Origin: Leptospira adleri
Lineage (GTDB): Bacteria > Spirochaetota > Leptospiria > Leptospirales > Leptospiraceae
Direction: 5' to 3'
Assembly: GCF_002811985.1 (NCBI RefSeq)
Contig: NZ_NPDU01000094.1
Span: 1 to 14,781, forward strand
DNA length: 14,781 nt
The notes beneath the pieces are model-generated. The model was not told where the DNA came from and did not search any database. It saw only the letters and a list, made by a program, of their open reading frames with translations. This document shows positions 1 to 7,717 of this stretch, piece after piece (position 1 is the first letter of the stretch; the number at the start of each line of letters is the position of its first letter). The position numbers and the translations under genes were made by a program.

Positions 1-1012
1 CTTCTTTTACACGGGTTCCGAGAAGATGCTTTCGCATGATGCACGAAAAGGCGAGAGCAAGAGTCGGTTGAAATTTTTTCTTAGCCCTACTCGAATTCAG
101 GGAAGTATCTTTGAGATCGTCTACGATATAATTTCTAAGCGCTTCCGTTAGTTGGACTTCCGATCCTTCGGGAATTTCACCCGCAAAAAGAACGCTTCCA
201 TCTTCCTCGTTAAACCCGCCGGGGACACGGAGATAAAAATGTTCCGAATTTTTTTCGTAAACCGCCAGCGGAAATTCGGGAGCCGGAAAGGAATAATCGC
301 CTAAATAATAGTGATAGTAGTCGATCGCACGCATATCATCGATTTTGAATACGTTTTTGCCTTTTACGCTCGTCGCGACCGCTCTTCTACCGATAGGTTT
401 CCACGTATTGGAAAGGCTATAACTGTATTCGACCGGTCCTCCAAAAAGTAGAATCACGGAAGAATCGGTCACAACCCTGTTCCGATAAAACTGTTTGATC
501 GGAAGGTCCGTTCCGAACGGACGGGCCGAGACCCCGCCGAAAACCTTACAACCCGGAGCCAGATTTTTATTCAGCGTTTCTATTATGGAATTTGCGGAAA
601 GGGTAAAGCTGTCAGTAAAAAGTATGCAGAGTTTCTCCTCTTTCTCCAATCCGTTCTTTGCTTCAACTAACGCCAATTTGGCGCTACTTTCGGAATTACC
701 TTTCGGATCGGAACCAAGTCCTATCGAAAACTGAATTTCATCCGAGTAAAAAAGAAGAAGGATGACTGAATCGTCGCTAAAACCCAAATCGTTCGTAAGT
801 TCTCCGGCGGTCGTGCAACCTACAAGCTGAATCTCAGGAAATTCATTGTTGATCGTTTGGAGCATCAATTCGTGATCGAATCCTTGTCCCGCAAAAACCA
901 TCGCTGCGCTCGGAAAATAATCCCCCAGATTCAATTTGCTTTTTACGATCGCCGCTCGAGTGGCGGATAACGTATCGATATCTTCTCCCTGACCGATTCC
1001 AACTAAAAACAT
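1..1012 (-). CDS. FIST-domain sensory protein, C-terminal part beyond left edge
   Basis: Reading the minus strand from an ATG at 1012 gives 337 uninterrupted codons that run off the left edge, so the gene is partial. The protein matches the FIST N plus FIST C layout, a predicted small-ligand (possibly amino acid) sensing module found alone or fused to kinases, cyclases or chemotaxis domains. The hallmark CTTAGE lies at residues 66-71, the VFGGVSA strand at about 157-163, and the FIST C stretch FSCIMRKHLLG at about 322-332. There is no signal peptide or membrane helix, so it is probably cytoplasmic. AGGAAA lies 9 nt before the ATG as a modest ribosome site. The MFS gene upstream ends 114 bp away on the same strand, and co-transcription is possible but not shown. 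Whether an output domain follows cannot be seen. The family call is firm; ligand and output are unknown. Confidence 0.85.
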   Translation of the reverse strand, partial: MFLVGIGQGEDIDTLSATRAAIVKSKLNLGDYFPSAAMVFAGQGFDHELMLQTINNEFPEIQLVGCTTAGELTNDLGFSDDSVILLLFYSDEIQFSIGLGSDPKGNSESSAKLALVEAKNGLEKEEKLCILFTDSFTLSANSIIETLNKNLAPGCKVFGGVSARPFGTDLPIKQFYRNRVVTDSSVILLFGGPVEYSYSLSNTWKPIGRRAVATSVKGKNVFKIDDMRAIDYYHYYLGDYSFPAPEFPLAVYEKNSEHFYLRVPGGFNEEDGSVLFAGEIPEGSEVQLTEALRNYIVDDLKDTSLNSSRAKKKFQPTLALAFSCIMRKHLLGTRVKE

Positions 1013-1126
1013 AAGAGCGATTTCCTATTGGTAATAAATTGCGTAAAAATTTGATTCGTTCTTAACGAGGTAAAGACAGATTCTTACAAACGAGACTATG
1101 TTGCAAATGTTTTGCGATCGTTCCGA

Positions 1127-2326
1127 TCACTTCTTATAGTCTGAAATAACTTTTTTACCGGATTCTTCCTCATTTAATTTCCAAAGAAAGAATAAACCGA
1201 AGATCGGGCCGATCGAAAGCAAAGTAAAAAGATAACGAGGAATCATGAAAACGGATAACGCATTTATAAATTGGATGCTTAGAATTGTAATTCCAAAACC
1301 GATACAGTTTACGATCGTAAGGGAGGAACCTCTTGATTCTTCCGGAGAATTCTGAGCGACCAAGGTCGAAAAGAGCGGAGAGTCCGCGATCACTACCGAG
1401 CTCCAAAAAAATAAAAAACAGAGCAGAAATAACATAGAATTTGAATATAATAAAAAAGGAGAGAGCAAACAGCAAATACATGACAGAAACAATGCCGAAA
1501 AAGCGGTCCATTTTAAACCGAAAACCTGGGAAAGAAAACCGCTCAGGACGCAGGCAAAAGCGCCGAATCCTATGATAAAAAAGGAAAAAAAGGAAACGTT
1601 GATTGTGTCTTCCGGGAAACGCCGGTTGTAGTCGACAAGCATCAGCGGAACAAAAGCCCAAAATGTATAGAGCTCCCACATATGTCCGAAATATCCGAAA
1701 GAAGCGGATCTAAAATTCGGTTTCTTAAATCCGCGAAGGAAGGAGACAAGATTTAATTTCTGACCAACCTTTCGATACGGTCCGTTCGGAACAAAAAGAA
1801 AAACGGAAACTCCGCCTAAAAAAGATAAGATCGATGTTGTATATACAACATATTTCCAAGGATAACCTGAAATCAAATCTCGTATCAAATGAGGAAGCGC
1901 CGTTCCCAAAACCAGCGCACCTACCAAAAAACCCAACGACTTTCCCAGACCGGAACGAGTGTGATCCGAAGCCAGCTTCATTCCGACCGGATAAATTCCC
2001 GCCAAAAAGAAGCCGGTAAAAAATCGAAACGAAAGAACCGGGACGGGAGATAGGAACCCGAAAGCGATTCCGAGATTGAAAAGTCCTGCCAAAAGGGAAC
2101 TGACAAAAAAAACATTGGAAGGCGAGAATCGATCCGAAATCGTAAATACCGAAAAGATCAAGGTCCCGGAAATAAATCCGAGTTGGATTGCGCTCGTTAG
2201 ATGGACAAAAAAAGAAGGATATAGTTCGATATCGTTCGCCATTTCGGAAACGATCGAATTCCCCGCGAACCAAAGTGATGTGCAGAAAAATTGAGCGACG
2301 ACTATGATCGGTAAAATTTGATTCAT
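1127..2326 (-). CDS. Major facilitator superfamily (MFS) transporter
   Basis: This 399-residue protein is almost entirely hydrophobic and fits a 12-helix MFS permease of the inner membrane. The first helix carries QFFCTSLWFAGN (residues 12-23). A motif-A-like SDRFSPSN lies at 64-71 between helices 2 and 3. RFFTGFFLAGIYPVGMK at 101-117 resembles helix 4 of drug/anion MFS carriers. A basic central loop covers about 183-205, and the second half begins near GYFGHMWELYTFW (211-223). The length is normal for the family. The start is set by the conserved first helix; the only Shine-Dalgarno-like bases (GTGGA) abut the ATG, so initiation looks weak. The substrate is unknown. It lies 209 bp downstream of arsM on the same strand, which suggests export of arsenicals or methylated arsenicals, but it is not visibly ArsB, Acr3 or ArsP. 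Confidence 0.85.
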   Translation of the reverse strand: MNQILPIIVVAQFFCTSLWFAGNSIVSEMANDIELYPSFFVHLTSAIQLGFISGTLIFSVFTISDRFSPSNVFFVSSLLAGLFNLGIAFGFLSPVPVLSFRFFTGFFLAGIYPVGMKLASDHTRSGLGKSLGFLVGALVLGTALPHLIRDLISGYPWKYVVYTTSILSFLGGVSVFLFVPNGPYRKVGQKLNLVSFLRGFKKPNFRSASFGYFGHMWELYTFWAFVPLMLVDYNRRFPEDTINVSFFSFFIIGFGAFACVLSGFLSQVFGLKWTAFSALFLSCICCLLSPFLLYSNSMLFLLCFLFFWSSVVIADSPLFSTLVAQNSPEESRGSSLTIVNCIGFGITILSIQFINALSVFMIPRYLFTLLSIGPIFGLFFLWKLNEEESGKKVISDYKK

Positions 2327-2535
2327 TCCACGTTAGACTCTCTTCGATCTCTTTTAAAACAAATTAAAATATTCTAAATCTAGAAAGCGATCTTACGGAC
2401 GGAGCTCGTTACGGAGTTTTCTTTTCAGGGGGTATCTTTGCATAATACGCAATCGCTAAGCAGCTATCCTTTTCTTAAAACGCTACGGGTTAAACGCGTC
2501 TTTTGGCGCAAATCGAATACGGTTTTTTCCGAAGG

Positions 2536-3588
2536 TCAACAGCAAGAAACCGAAGAATTATTTCTTTCCAAAGAATTCCTCTCAGGTCCGCAGTCGAATA
2601 AACCGAAATGCCGGCTTCTATCTCCGTCGATCTTAAAATAAGAAGAATACCTCGTGTCCTCCAACATCATCGCCGTATTTCCGCAGACTAAAGAAGGACG
2701 AAACTTTTCAAAATGATGATGATCGTCCAAAAGAAAAGAATCTTCCGAATTGGGAATTCCTCCTAAATACGTTGCGACTTGTCCGTAGTCCTCGCATTTA
2801 TCTTCTAAAGGCAGTTTGAAAGCCCTGATCGTCATAGAATTGAATTCCGTCTTACCCACTCTTTCGATAATGTCCTTATCGACAAGATCCACCTTCGAAG
2901 TCGAAAAAACTCTGAAGTCCAAGTTTCCCAGCCGATTCAGAAGTCTTCGAAAATCCTCGATATACATGGCTCCTCCTAAACATTCTCCGTAAAGAACCGG
3001 ATCCTGCGCGATGTCGATCGGTATTCTTCTGCTTGAAAAGATATCGGAAAAGAAAAGTTCTCCGCCCGGTTTCAGGATTCTAAAAATTTCGGAGAAAACT
3101 TTTTCTTTAAAGGGTGAAAGATTAATCACACAATTCGAGATAACAACATCGACGGATGAATCCGAGATGCCGAGGTCGTTCAAGTTTTCGATATATCCGT
3201 TTAAGAATCGGACGTTTGATTCTTTATATCCGAACCGTTCCTGATGGTATCTAACGTGTTTCTCCGCTACGGTTATCTGCTCTTCGGTCATGTCGACTCC
3301 GACGACTTTGCCGTTCGGACCGACGAGTTTCGAAAGAAGAAAACAATCTCTGCCGGATCCGCTGCCTAAATCCAGAACGGTCTTTCCTTCCAAAGCGTAA
3401 GGAATCGGAGAACCACATCCGTAAAACCGATCCTTTACTTCTTCGTGGATCTCGTTTAAGATATTCAGTAAATACGAAGGCGTTCGATCCGTGGTGCAAC
3501 AAGCGTTAGTTTTCAAATCGCGGTTTGATTTTAAGACCGCTCCGTAGTATTCTTTTACGTTTTTCATCACATTCGCTATTCGATTCAT
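2536..3588 (-). CDS. arsM: Arsenite S-adenosylmethyltransferase (ArsM type)
   Basis: This 350-residue class I SAM-dependent methyltransferase is predicted to methylate As(III) to mono-, di- and trimethyl arsenicals in the cytoplasm. SAM motif I is VLDLGSGSGRDC at 71-82, with the acidic GVDM at 97-100. The arsenic-binding cysteines typical of ArsM are present: C58 in FYGCGSPIP, C153 in SNCVINL, and C203 in GECLGGAMY. A Cys pair at 30-31 matches the extra N-terminal Cys of longer ArsM enzymes. The C-terminal part keeps the ArsM-like GDRSRHFGLFDC and ends in Cys-Cys, as many ArsM proteins do. AGGTG lies 6 nt before the ATG. No arsR-like regulator is visible nearby. The MFS gene follows on the same strand. 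Function is confident by motifs; the final methylation product is not predictable. Confidence 0.92.
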   Translation of the reverse strand: MNRIANVMKNVKEYYGAVLKSNRDLKTNACCTTDRTPSYLLNILNEIHEEVKDRFYGCGSPIPYALEGKTVLDLGSGSGRDCFLLSKLVGPNGKVVGVDMTEEQITVAEKHVRYHQERFGYKESNVRFLNGYIENLNDLGISDSSVDVVISNCVINLSPFKEKVFSEIFRILKPGGELFFSDIFSSRRIPIDIAQDPVLYGECLGGAMYIEDFRRLLNRLGNLDFRVFSTSKVDLVDKDIIERVGKTEFNSMTIRAFKLPLEDKCEDYGQVATYLGGIPNSEDSFLLDDHHHFEKFRPSLVCGNTAMMLEDTRYSSYFKIDGDRSRHFGLFDCGPERNSLERNNSSVSCC

Positions 3589-3605
3589 GTTTGCACCTAA
3601 TAATC

Positions 3606-3611
3606 ATTATA
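3606..3611 (-). promoter_or_regulatory. Candidate -10 box of arsM
   Basis: On the minus strand a perfect TATAAT lies 18 nt before the arsM ATG. Transcription starting about 7 nt downstream would give a very short leader that still contains the AGGTG ribosome site. The -35 side is poor: TTGAAT is present but only 14 nt away. The gene could therefore use an activator or be mainly read through from rubredoxin. This is a consensus match only. Confidence 0.4.
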
Positions 3612-3735
3612 CGATCCGATTCTAAATTCAATCGATCTTGTCGGAGTCCGAGGTCTTGAAAAGAACTTTTAGCGTTCGGTCGAGTTCGATCAAATAAAAA
3701 GGCTTCAAGAACGCAAAAGACGCTACACTGAAGGA

Positions 3736-3909
3736 TCAACCTTTTTCGTCGACGACGATAAAATCGGTCTTATCTCGAACCGCACAATCCGGACAAATCC
3801 AATCTTCAGGAAGCGCGGACCAAAGCGTATTCGGAGGATAACCTTCTTTCGGATTCCCCTCTATTTCGTCGTAGACATATCCGCAACCCGGACATTTGAA
3901 CTTAGACAT
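3736..3909 (-). CDS. Rubredoxin (AlkG type)
   Basis: This 57-residue rubredoxin is a one-iron electron carrier. The Fe ligands are two CxxC knuckles: CPGC (Cys6, Cys9) and CPDC (Cys39, Cys42), with the usual GYVYDE and LPEDWICPDC surroundings. It is therefore complete, and of the AlkG kind that feeds electrons to AlkB hydroxylases from an NADH-dependent rubredoxin reductase. I place the start at 3909, not at an in-frame ATG at 3960. GAGGG lies just upstream of 3909, and the 17 extra residues would not belong to the fold. It sits 98 bp downstream of alkB on the same strand, supporting a functional pair. No rubredoxin reductase gene is in the window. Confidence 0.93.
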   Translation of the reverse strand: MSKFKCPGCGYVYDEIEGNPKEGYPPNTLWSALPEDWICPDCAVRDKTDFIVVDEKG

Positions 3910-4007
3910 GGTTTCCCTCTTAGAGACAAAGTAAAAATTCGAAGATGAGGACTCTTTCAATCTTCGCGGATTCTTCGAACGAAAAAATTAGAACTTATGT
4001 TTCGCCT

Positions 4008-5156
4008 TCATTCTTTGCCGTATTTTTTATAAATCTCTTTTTTGTGCGATTCGTCTATTTGGATCTTACTCAGATCGCCGCCGGCCCAAGACACGACTCT
4101 CGGATCCATTAAACTTCGAAACAACGGAGTAAACAATGCGACGCCGAACATTCCTCCGTAGCCGTTCGGCATTTGCGGAGAATCGTCAAAATGTCTCAAC
4201 GATTGATAATGTCTCGTAGGATGCGCGTGATGATCCGAATGTCTTTGAAGATGAAAAAGAAGAAGATTCGAAATCAGGTGATTGCTATTCCAAGAATGCC
4301 TTGGCTGACACTGCTCATAGCGACCGTCCTCTCCCTTTTGCCGTAAAAGACCGTAGTGTTCGATGTAGTTCGCGGTGGTCAGCTGCCACCATCCGAATGC
4401 CGCTTGAATCGGCAAAAAGATAATCATGATAGGACCGAAAGCTACGACTAACGCGCCATAGACGACCAGAGTCACCGCTAAGGGCTGAAGAATTTCATTG
4501 TCCCAGTTCCAAACGCTCTTCCCGCTTCTTTCCAATCGAATCTTTTCCAAATTCCAGGATCTCAAAAATGCCCCCGGAATTTCACGAAGAGCAAACTTAT
4601 AGATATTCTCACCCATCCGAGAAGTGGCGGGATCTTCCGGAGTCGCCACAAAACGGTGATGCCCTTTGTTATGTTCTATAAAAAAATGTCCGTAACCCAC
4701 GGAAGCCAACACGAGTTTAGCTAACCATCGGTCCAAGGATTCCTTTTTGTGACCGAGCTCGTGGCCCGTATTGATGGCGAGGCCGTTAACGAAGCCGAGG
4801 GAAAGGGTCAATAGCAAAAATTCCCACCAGCTTAGGGAATGAGTCGAAACCCACCAGGCGCAAACTATTAGAGAAGCGTAATGTACTGGAATAGTAAGTC
4901 GGGGAAGAATTCTATAATAAGGATCCTCTTCCAAAGCGGGGACAATCGATTCGGGAGGATTGTTCGGATCCTCCGGAAAAATCATATCCAAGACGGGAAG
5001 AATCAAATAGAAGATGATCAAAACCATCGCATAAAAAATTCCCCATCCCGTCGCGTGTGCGGCCCAAATCCCTAAAATCGGAGCGGAGGGAAAAATAAGA
5101 GAAAGCAACCACACGTAACGTTTTTTGTCCACATAGGACGACTCGACCCTTTCCAT
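4008..5156 (-). CDS. alkB: Alkane 1-monooxygenase (AlkB), membrane non-haem diiron hydroxylase
   Basis: This 382-residue integral membrane diiron hydroxylase oxidises terminal methyl groups of medium-chain alkanes or related acyl chains to alcohols, using O2 and electrons from rubredoxin. All signature His motifs are present (numbered from the chosen start): HELGHK at 132-137, EHNKGHH at 161-167, NYIEHYGL at 263-270 and LQRHSDHHA at 303-311. About six hydrophobic segments surround them. The start at 5156 is chosen over an ATG at 5180 because AAGGAG sits 6 nt before the former, and the upstream ATG has no comparable site. Length is close to the Pseudomonas AlkB class. Rubredoxin follows directly. 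Two inverted repeats about 80-140 nt upstream are candidate operators. Substrate chain length cannot be read from sequence here. Confidence 0.93.
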   Translation of the reverse strand: MERVESSYVDKKRYVWLLSLIFPSAPILGIWAAHATGWGIFYAMVLIIFYLILPVLDMIFPEDPNNPPESIVPALEEDPYYRILPRLTIPVHYASLIVCAWWVSTHSLSWWEFLLLTLSLGFVNGLAINTGHELGHKKESLDRWLAKLVLASVGYGHFFIEHNKGHHRFVATPEDPATSRMGENIYKFALREIPGAFLRSWNLEKIRLERSGKSVWNWDNEILQPLAVTLVVYGALVVAFGPIMIIFLPIQAAFGWWQLTTANYIEHYGLLRQKGEDGRYEQCQPRHSWNSNHLISNLLLFHLQRHSDHHAHPTRHYQSLRHFDDSPQMPNGYGGMFGVALFTPLFRSLMDPRVVSWAGGDLSKIQIDESHKKEIYKKYGKE

Positions 5157-5232
5157 TGTTATCTCCTTAAATTTCTCCATTAGAAATTATCTTTCTTAAA
5201 TAGAACTTATCGTAAGTAAATCATGGATTAAT

Positions 5233-5248
5233 TCGTTCGAATGAACGA
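5233..5248. promoter_or_regulatory. Palindromic candidate operator upstream of alkB
   Basis: TCGTTC-GAAT-GAACGA is a perfect 6-bp inverted repeat with a 4-nt centre, about 80 nt upstream of the alkB start. Its symmetry and position fit a dimeric repressor site (for example TetR-like). No gene for such a repressor is in the window, so the regulator is unknown. Confidence 0.4.
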
Positions 5249-5273
5249 CAGAAAAACAAGCCATTTCGTTGTT

Positions 5274-5298
5274 TCAAAGAAATATTATAATTCTTTGA
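5274..5298. promoter_or_regulatory. 25-bp inverted repeat upstream of alkB (operator or hairpin)
   Basis: TCAAAGAA and TTCTTTGA form a perfect 8-bp inverted repeat around a 9-nt AT-only centre, between the araC stop and the alkB start. It could be a second operator for alkB or an RNA hairpin closing the araC transcript; no U-tract follows, which favours a protein site. The rest of the 421-bp gap (5157-5578) shows no coding frame I can support. Confidence 0.35.
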
Positions 5299-5578
5299 TA
5301 GAATTCCGCGCGGGAACTACACACTTTTCCGAATCATACTAAGGCGAAAGTTAGAATCAAAAGACTCGGCCCTCCGTTCTTAAATACAAATCACACGGAT
5401 CAAAAAGGAAGATCCGATTCGCCGCGAAACTTGTGTCACCGTGCTTTGAGTAACAGAAGCCGAATATTGATTCAAGATGGGACCGGATCTCGAACCACAA
5501 AAGAAAACAAACGAGCTAATCGGATGTTTCCGAAAAATAACACATTTTAATATTTTAATATATTTTAGACCCGATCTT

Positions 5579-6490
5579 TCAGCCCGCGAAATCCGATTCG
5601 ACCGAACGAAGATTTTCCATTTGTCTGATTCTCAGAGCGTCTCGAGAAGGAGGCGCGCCGAAAAAACGGGAGTATTCCCGATTGAACTGAGACGCACTTT
5701 CGTAACCGACCTGATACGCGGCTTCCGATACGGGGAAATCTCCGAACGCCAAAAGTTTTCTCGCTTCGATTAGTCTCAGTTGTTTTTGAAACTGAATCGG
5801 ACTCATGCCGGCGATCTCCTTAAATTTTCTATGGAACGTGGTAACTCCAAGTCCGGATTTATCGGCGAGTCGTTTAATATCGATCGCTTTAGCGTAATTT
5901 TCACGAACCCAACGAATCGTCCGATGTATTCCAAATTCCTTACCTTCCATCCGAGACAACTTCCTCAAACGCCAACCCTGAGGTCCGAGAAGCGTTCGAT
6001 ATAAAATTTCGCGTTCGTAAACGGAAGCTAACGCGGGAATATGTTCCGGCGAATCCAAAAGCCTAAGCATCCTTGCCCACGCATCGATAAATTCTTCGGA
6101 GGCCGCGCAGGCTTGGAACTTTCCCGAATTCTCGGTTTCTTCTTGATGCTCTCCTAAGTCCTTCCATAGATCCAAGAGGGCGTTCTGATTAATGCGAAGT
6201 CCGAGAGAAAGATACGGAATTCCTTTCGAACCCTGATGAACTTTCGCAGTCGCCGGAATCTCCGCGGTCATCACGAAATAAGAAGGCGCCTTCAAACGAA
6301 GAATCTGCTCTCCGATCGAAATAGTTTTTCCTCCTTGGACGACGAAGCCTATCATCGGTTCGTACACAGCGGCAAGCTGATGTTCGGGGACTTCTCCTTG
6401 GATGATCAAAACTCCGGGCAAATCCGTTTGTGTCGGCCGAGTGGTCGCCGAAGCAGCCAGACGAGCGATTTCCTTTAACATATCTTTCAT
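5579..6490 (-). CDS. AraC-family transcriptional regulator, YqhC-like (AraC_N + HTH)
   Basis: This 303-residue regulator has an N-terminal AraC_N (PF06719-type) sensor domain at about 20-175, recognisable from EPMIGFVVQGGKTISIG (44-60) and YFVMTAEIPATA (71-82). A two-helix-turn-helix DNA-binding domain covers about 190-290. The first HTH is around IDIKRLADKSGLGVTTFHRK (203-222), and the second around VSEAAYQVGYESASQFNREY (254-273), followed by FFGAPPSRD. This subfamily includes E. coli YqhC, which responds to aldehydes and activates a neighbouring reductase. Here an SDR gene is divergent, 187 bp away, and alkB lies downstream on the same strand. The expected target is the SDR promoter and possibly alkB (inference). 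The ribosome site before the ATG is weak; an ATG three codons in is an alternative start. Confidence 0.9.
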   Translation of the reverse strand: MKDMLKEIARLAASATTRPTQTDLPGVLIIQGEVPEHQLAAVYEPMIGFVVQGGKTISIGEQILRLKAPSYFVMTAEIPATAKVHQGSKGIPYLSLGLRINQNALLDLWKDLGEHQEETENSGKFQACAASEEFIDAWARMLRLLDSPEHIPALASVYEREILYRTLLGPQGWRLRKLSRMEGKEFGIHRTIRWVRENYAKAIDIKRLADKSGLGVTTFHRKFKEIAGMSPIQFQKQLRLIEARKLLAFGDFPVSEAAYQVGYESASQFNREYSRFFGAPPSRDALRIRQMENLRSVESDFAG

Positions 6491-6618
6491 ACGTCCAGTT
6501 CAACAAATAAGATATCTTTAGGCATTCTAAAAATTAAAAAAAGGTTAGAATCTGGATTTTGAAGAAAGTTTTCATATTTCATCGGTATAATTAGGCAATG
6601 ATTCGATAGGATCCGATC

Positions 6619-6647
6619 TTGTTCGTTTAACAAAAATCTGCTAAGAT
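6619..6647 (+). promoter_or_regulatory. Candidate sigma-70 promoter of the SDR gene
   Basis: TTGTTC (6619-6624) and TAAGAT (6642-6647) are spaced by exactly 17 nt, about 30 nt before the SDR start codon. The small inverted repeat TTGTT/AACAA (6619-6633) overlaps the -35 box and could contribute to control. It lies in the araC-SDR divergent spacer, where AraC-family regulators usually bind. Confidence 0.45.
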
Positions 6648-6677
6648 TTCAAAAAAACCGAATATAAGAGGATTCAA

Positions 6678-7433
6678 ATGAAAGTAGCGATCGTAACAGG
6701 TGGAAGTAACGGAATCGGAAAGAGCGCCGCGTTGGAATTGGGAAAAAAAGGAATCGGAGTGATTCTCACATATCATTCCGATCAAGAGAGCGCGGAAGAG
6801 GTAATTCGCGAAATTGAAAAAAATCATTCGATCCGTGCGATTGCGCTCCGACTCGATCTAAGCAAAAAAGAAACGTTCGCTGATTTCGCGAAAAACGTAC
6901 GAACGAATTTGGAAGAAATATGGAACCGAAAAACTTTCGACTACTTGGTGAATAACGGAGGGATCGGCGGAGGAATGCCCTTTGACGAGATGACCGAAGA
7001 ATATTTTTACAAAATCTTTAACACGAATTTTGTGGGCCCCTTTTTTCTCACTCAACATCTAATCCGATTTATGGAAGACGGAGGAAGAATCGTAAACATT
7101 TCGAGTTCATCGAGCCGCGGATCTTTTCCGGGATATTCCGCTTACGGTTCTTCCAAAGCCGCATTGACTTCTTGGAGCCGCTATTTAGCAAAAGAGCTGT
7201 CCCCTAGGAGAATCCGAGTAAACTCGATATCACCGGGTCCGGTTCATACAAATCTCGGCGGAGGAGTATTCGACAAACATCCCGAATTCATACAACCTCT
7301 TGCGGACCAGACCGCTCTGGGAAGAATCGGCTCCCCGATCGACATCGCTCATACGATAGTTCAATTTCTTTCCGATGAGTTCGGTTGGGTCACCGCGCAA
7401 GACATCGAAGTGTCCGGAGGTTTCTTACTCTAA
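6678..7433 (+). CDS. Short-chain dehydrogenase/reductase (SDR), classical type
   Basis: This 251-residue NAD(P)H-dependent oxidoreductase has a complete classical SDR fold. The Rossmann loop is TGGSNGIG (7-14). NNGG at 92-95 replaces the usual NNAG. The structural Asn is N117 and the catalytic Ser is probably S143 in the Ser-rich run 142-146. The catalytic YxxxK is Tyr156-Lys160, and SPGPVHTNLGG at 185-195 and the C-terminal VSGGFLL close the fold. The sequence resembles FabG-like and glucose-dehydrogenase-like members, but the substrate is not deducible. AGAGGA lies 6 nt before the ATG. The gene is divergent from the AraC regulator, an arrangement typical of a regulator controlling a carbonyl reductase. 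A link with oxidation products of AlkB is a reasonable guess only. Confidence 0.9.
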   Translation: MKVAIVTGGSNGIGKSAALELGKKGIGVILTYHSDQESAEEVIREIEKNHSIRAIALRLDLSKKETFADFAKNVRTNLEEIWNRKTFDYLVNNGGIGGGMPFDEMTEEYFYKIFNTNFVGPFFLTQHLIRFMEDGGRIVNISSSSSRGSFPGYSAYGSSKAALTSWSRYLAKELSPRRIRVNSISPGPVHTNLGGGVFDKHPEFIQPLADQTALGRIGSPIDIAHTIVQFLSDEFGWVTAQDIEVSGGFLL

Positions 7434-7458
7434 GATCCGATCTTATTCTTAAGAAGTA

Positions 7459-7501
7459 TCGTCTTAGTATTTCGTCGATCACGAGGGGATTACTAAGACG
7501 A
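7459..7501 (+). terminator. Perfect 11-bp inverted repeat downstream of SDR gene
   Basis: TCGTCTTAGTA (7459-7469) and TACTAAGACGA (7491-7501) pair perfectly across a 21-nt loop, starting 25 nt after the SDR stop. Position suggests a transcript-end hairpin. The loop is long and no T-run follows, so it is not a textbook intrinsic terminator; it may protect the mRNA 3' end or bind a protein. Confidence 0.4.
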
Positions 7502-7537
7502 CTCGACTCTTGAAATATTTATAATATTTTTGGCGTT

Positions 7538-7569
7538 TCCGCTCCGCGGATCAGGCTCTTCGCTCTGAT
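7538..7569. repeat. Two adjacent small hairpins, REP-like
   Basis: TCCGC-TCC-GCGGA (7538-7550) is followed, sharing one base, by ATCAGG-N8-TCTGAT (7550-7569, closing pair G-T). The GC-rich block stands out from AT-rich flanks and resembles a short dispersed hairpin element, but dispersal cannot be tested within one window. Confidence 0.3.
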
Positions 7570-7717
7570 AAAGTTATTGATGTTGCTTTCTGAATATTGC
7601 ACTCTACTCAAATACTGATACCTTAACCCCGCATCGATCCTTAACGCGGACTATCTCAAATCTCAGATAACTACCGGAAAAGGAACTAAAATTCAATACC
7701 TCAACTTATGACAATAG

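Noticed and set aside
1116..1128. GATCG-TTC-CGATC hairpin at the MFS stop codon
   Set aside because: Only 5 bp with a 3-nt loop, overlaps the stop codon and has no T-run, so it is not a convincing terminator.
1170..2273. Long minus-strand frames at 1170-1679 and 1725-2273
   Set aside because: They are alternate-frame shadows of the MFS gene, full of Phe/Arg/Ser typical of shifted reading.
3661..3725. GCGTTC/GAACGC inverted repeat downstream of rubredoxin
   Set aside because: Six base pairs with a loop of about 30 nt; too weak to call a terminator or operator.
3506..3739. 77-codon minus-strand frame between rubredoxin and arsM
   Set aside because: It overlaps the arsM start in another frame, shows no domain, and its composition is not protein-like.
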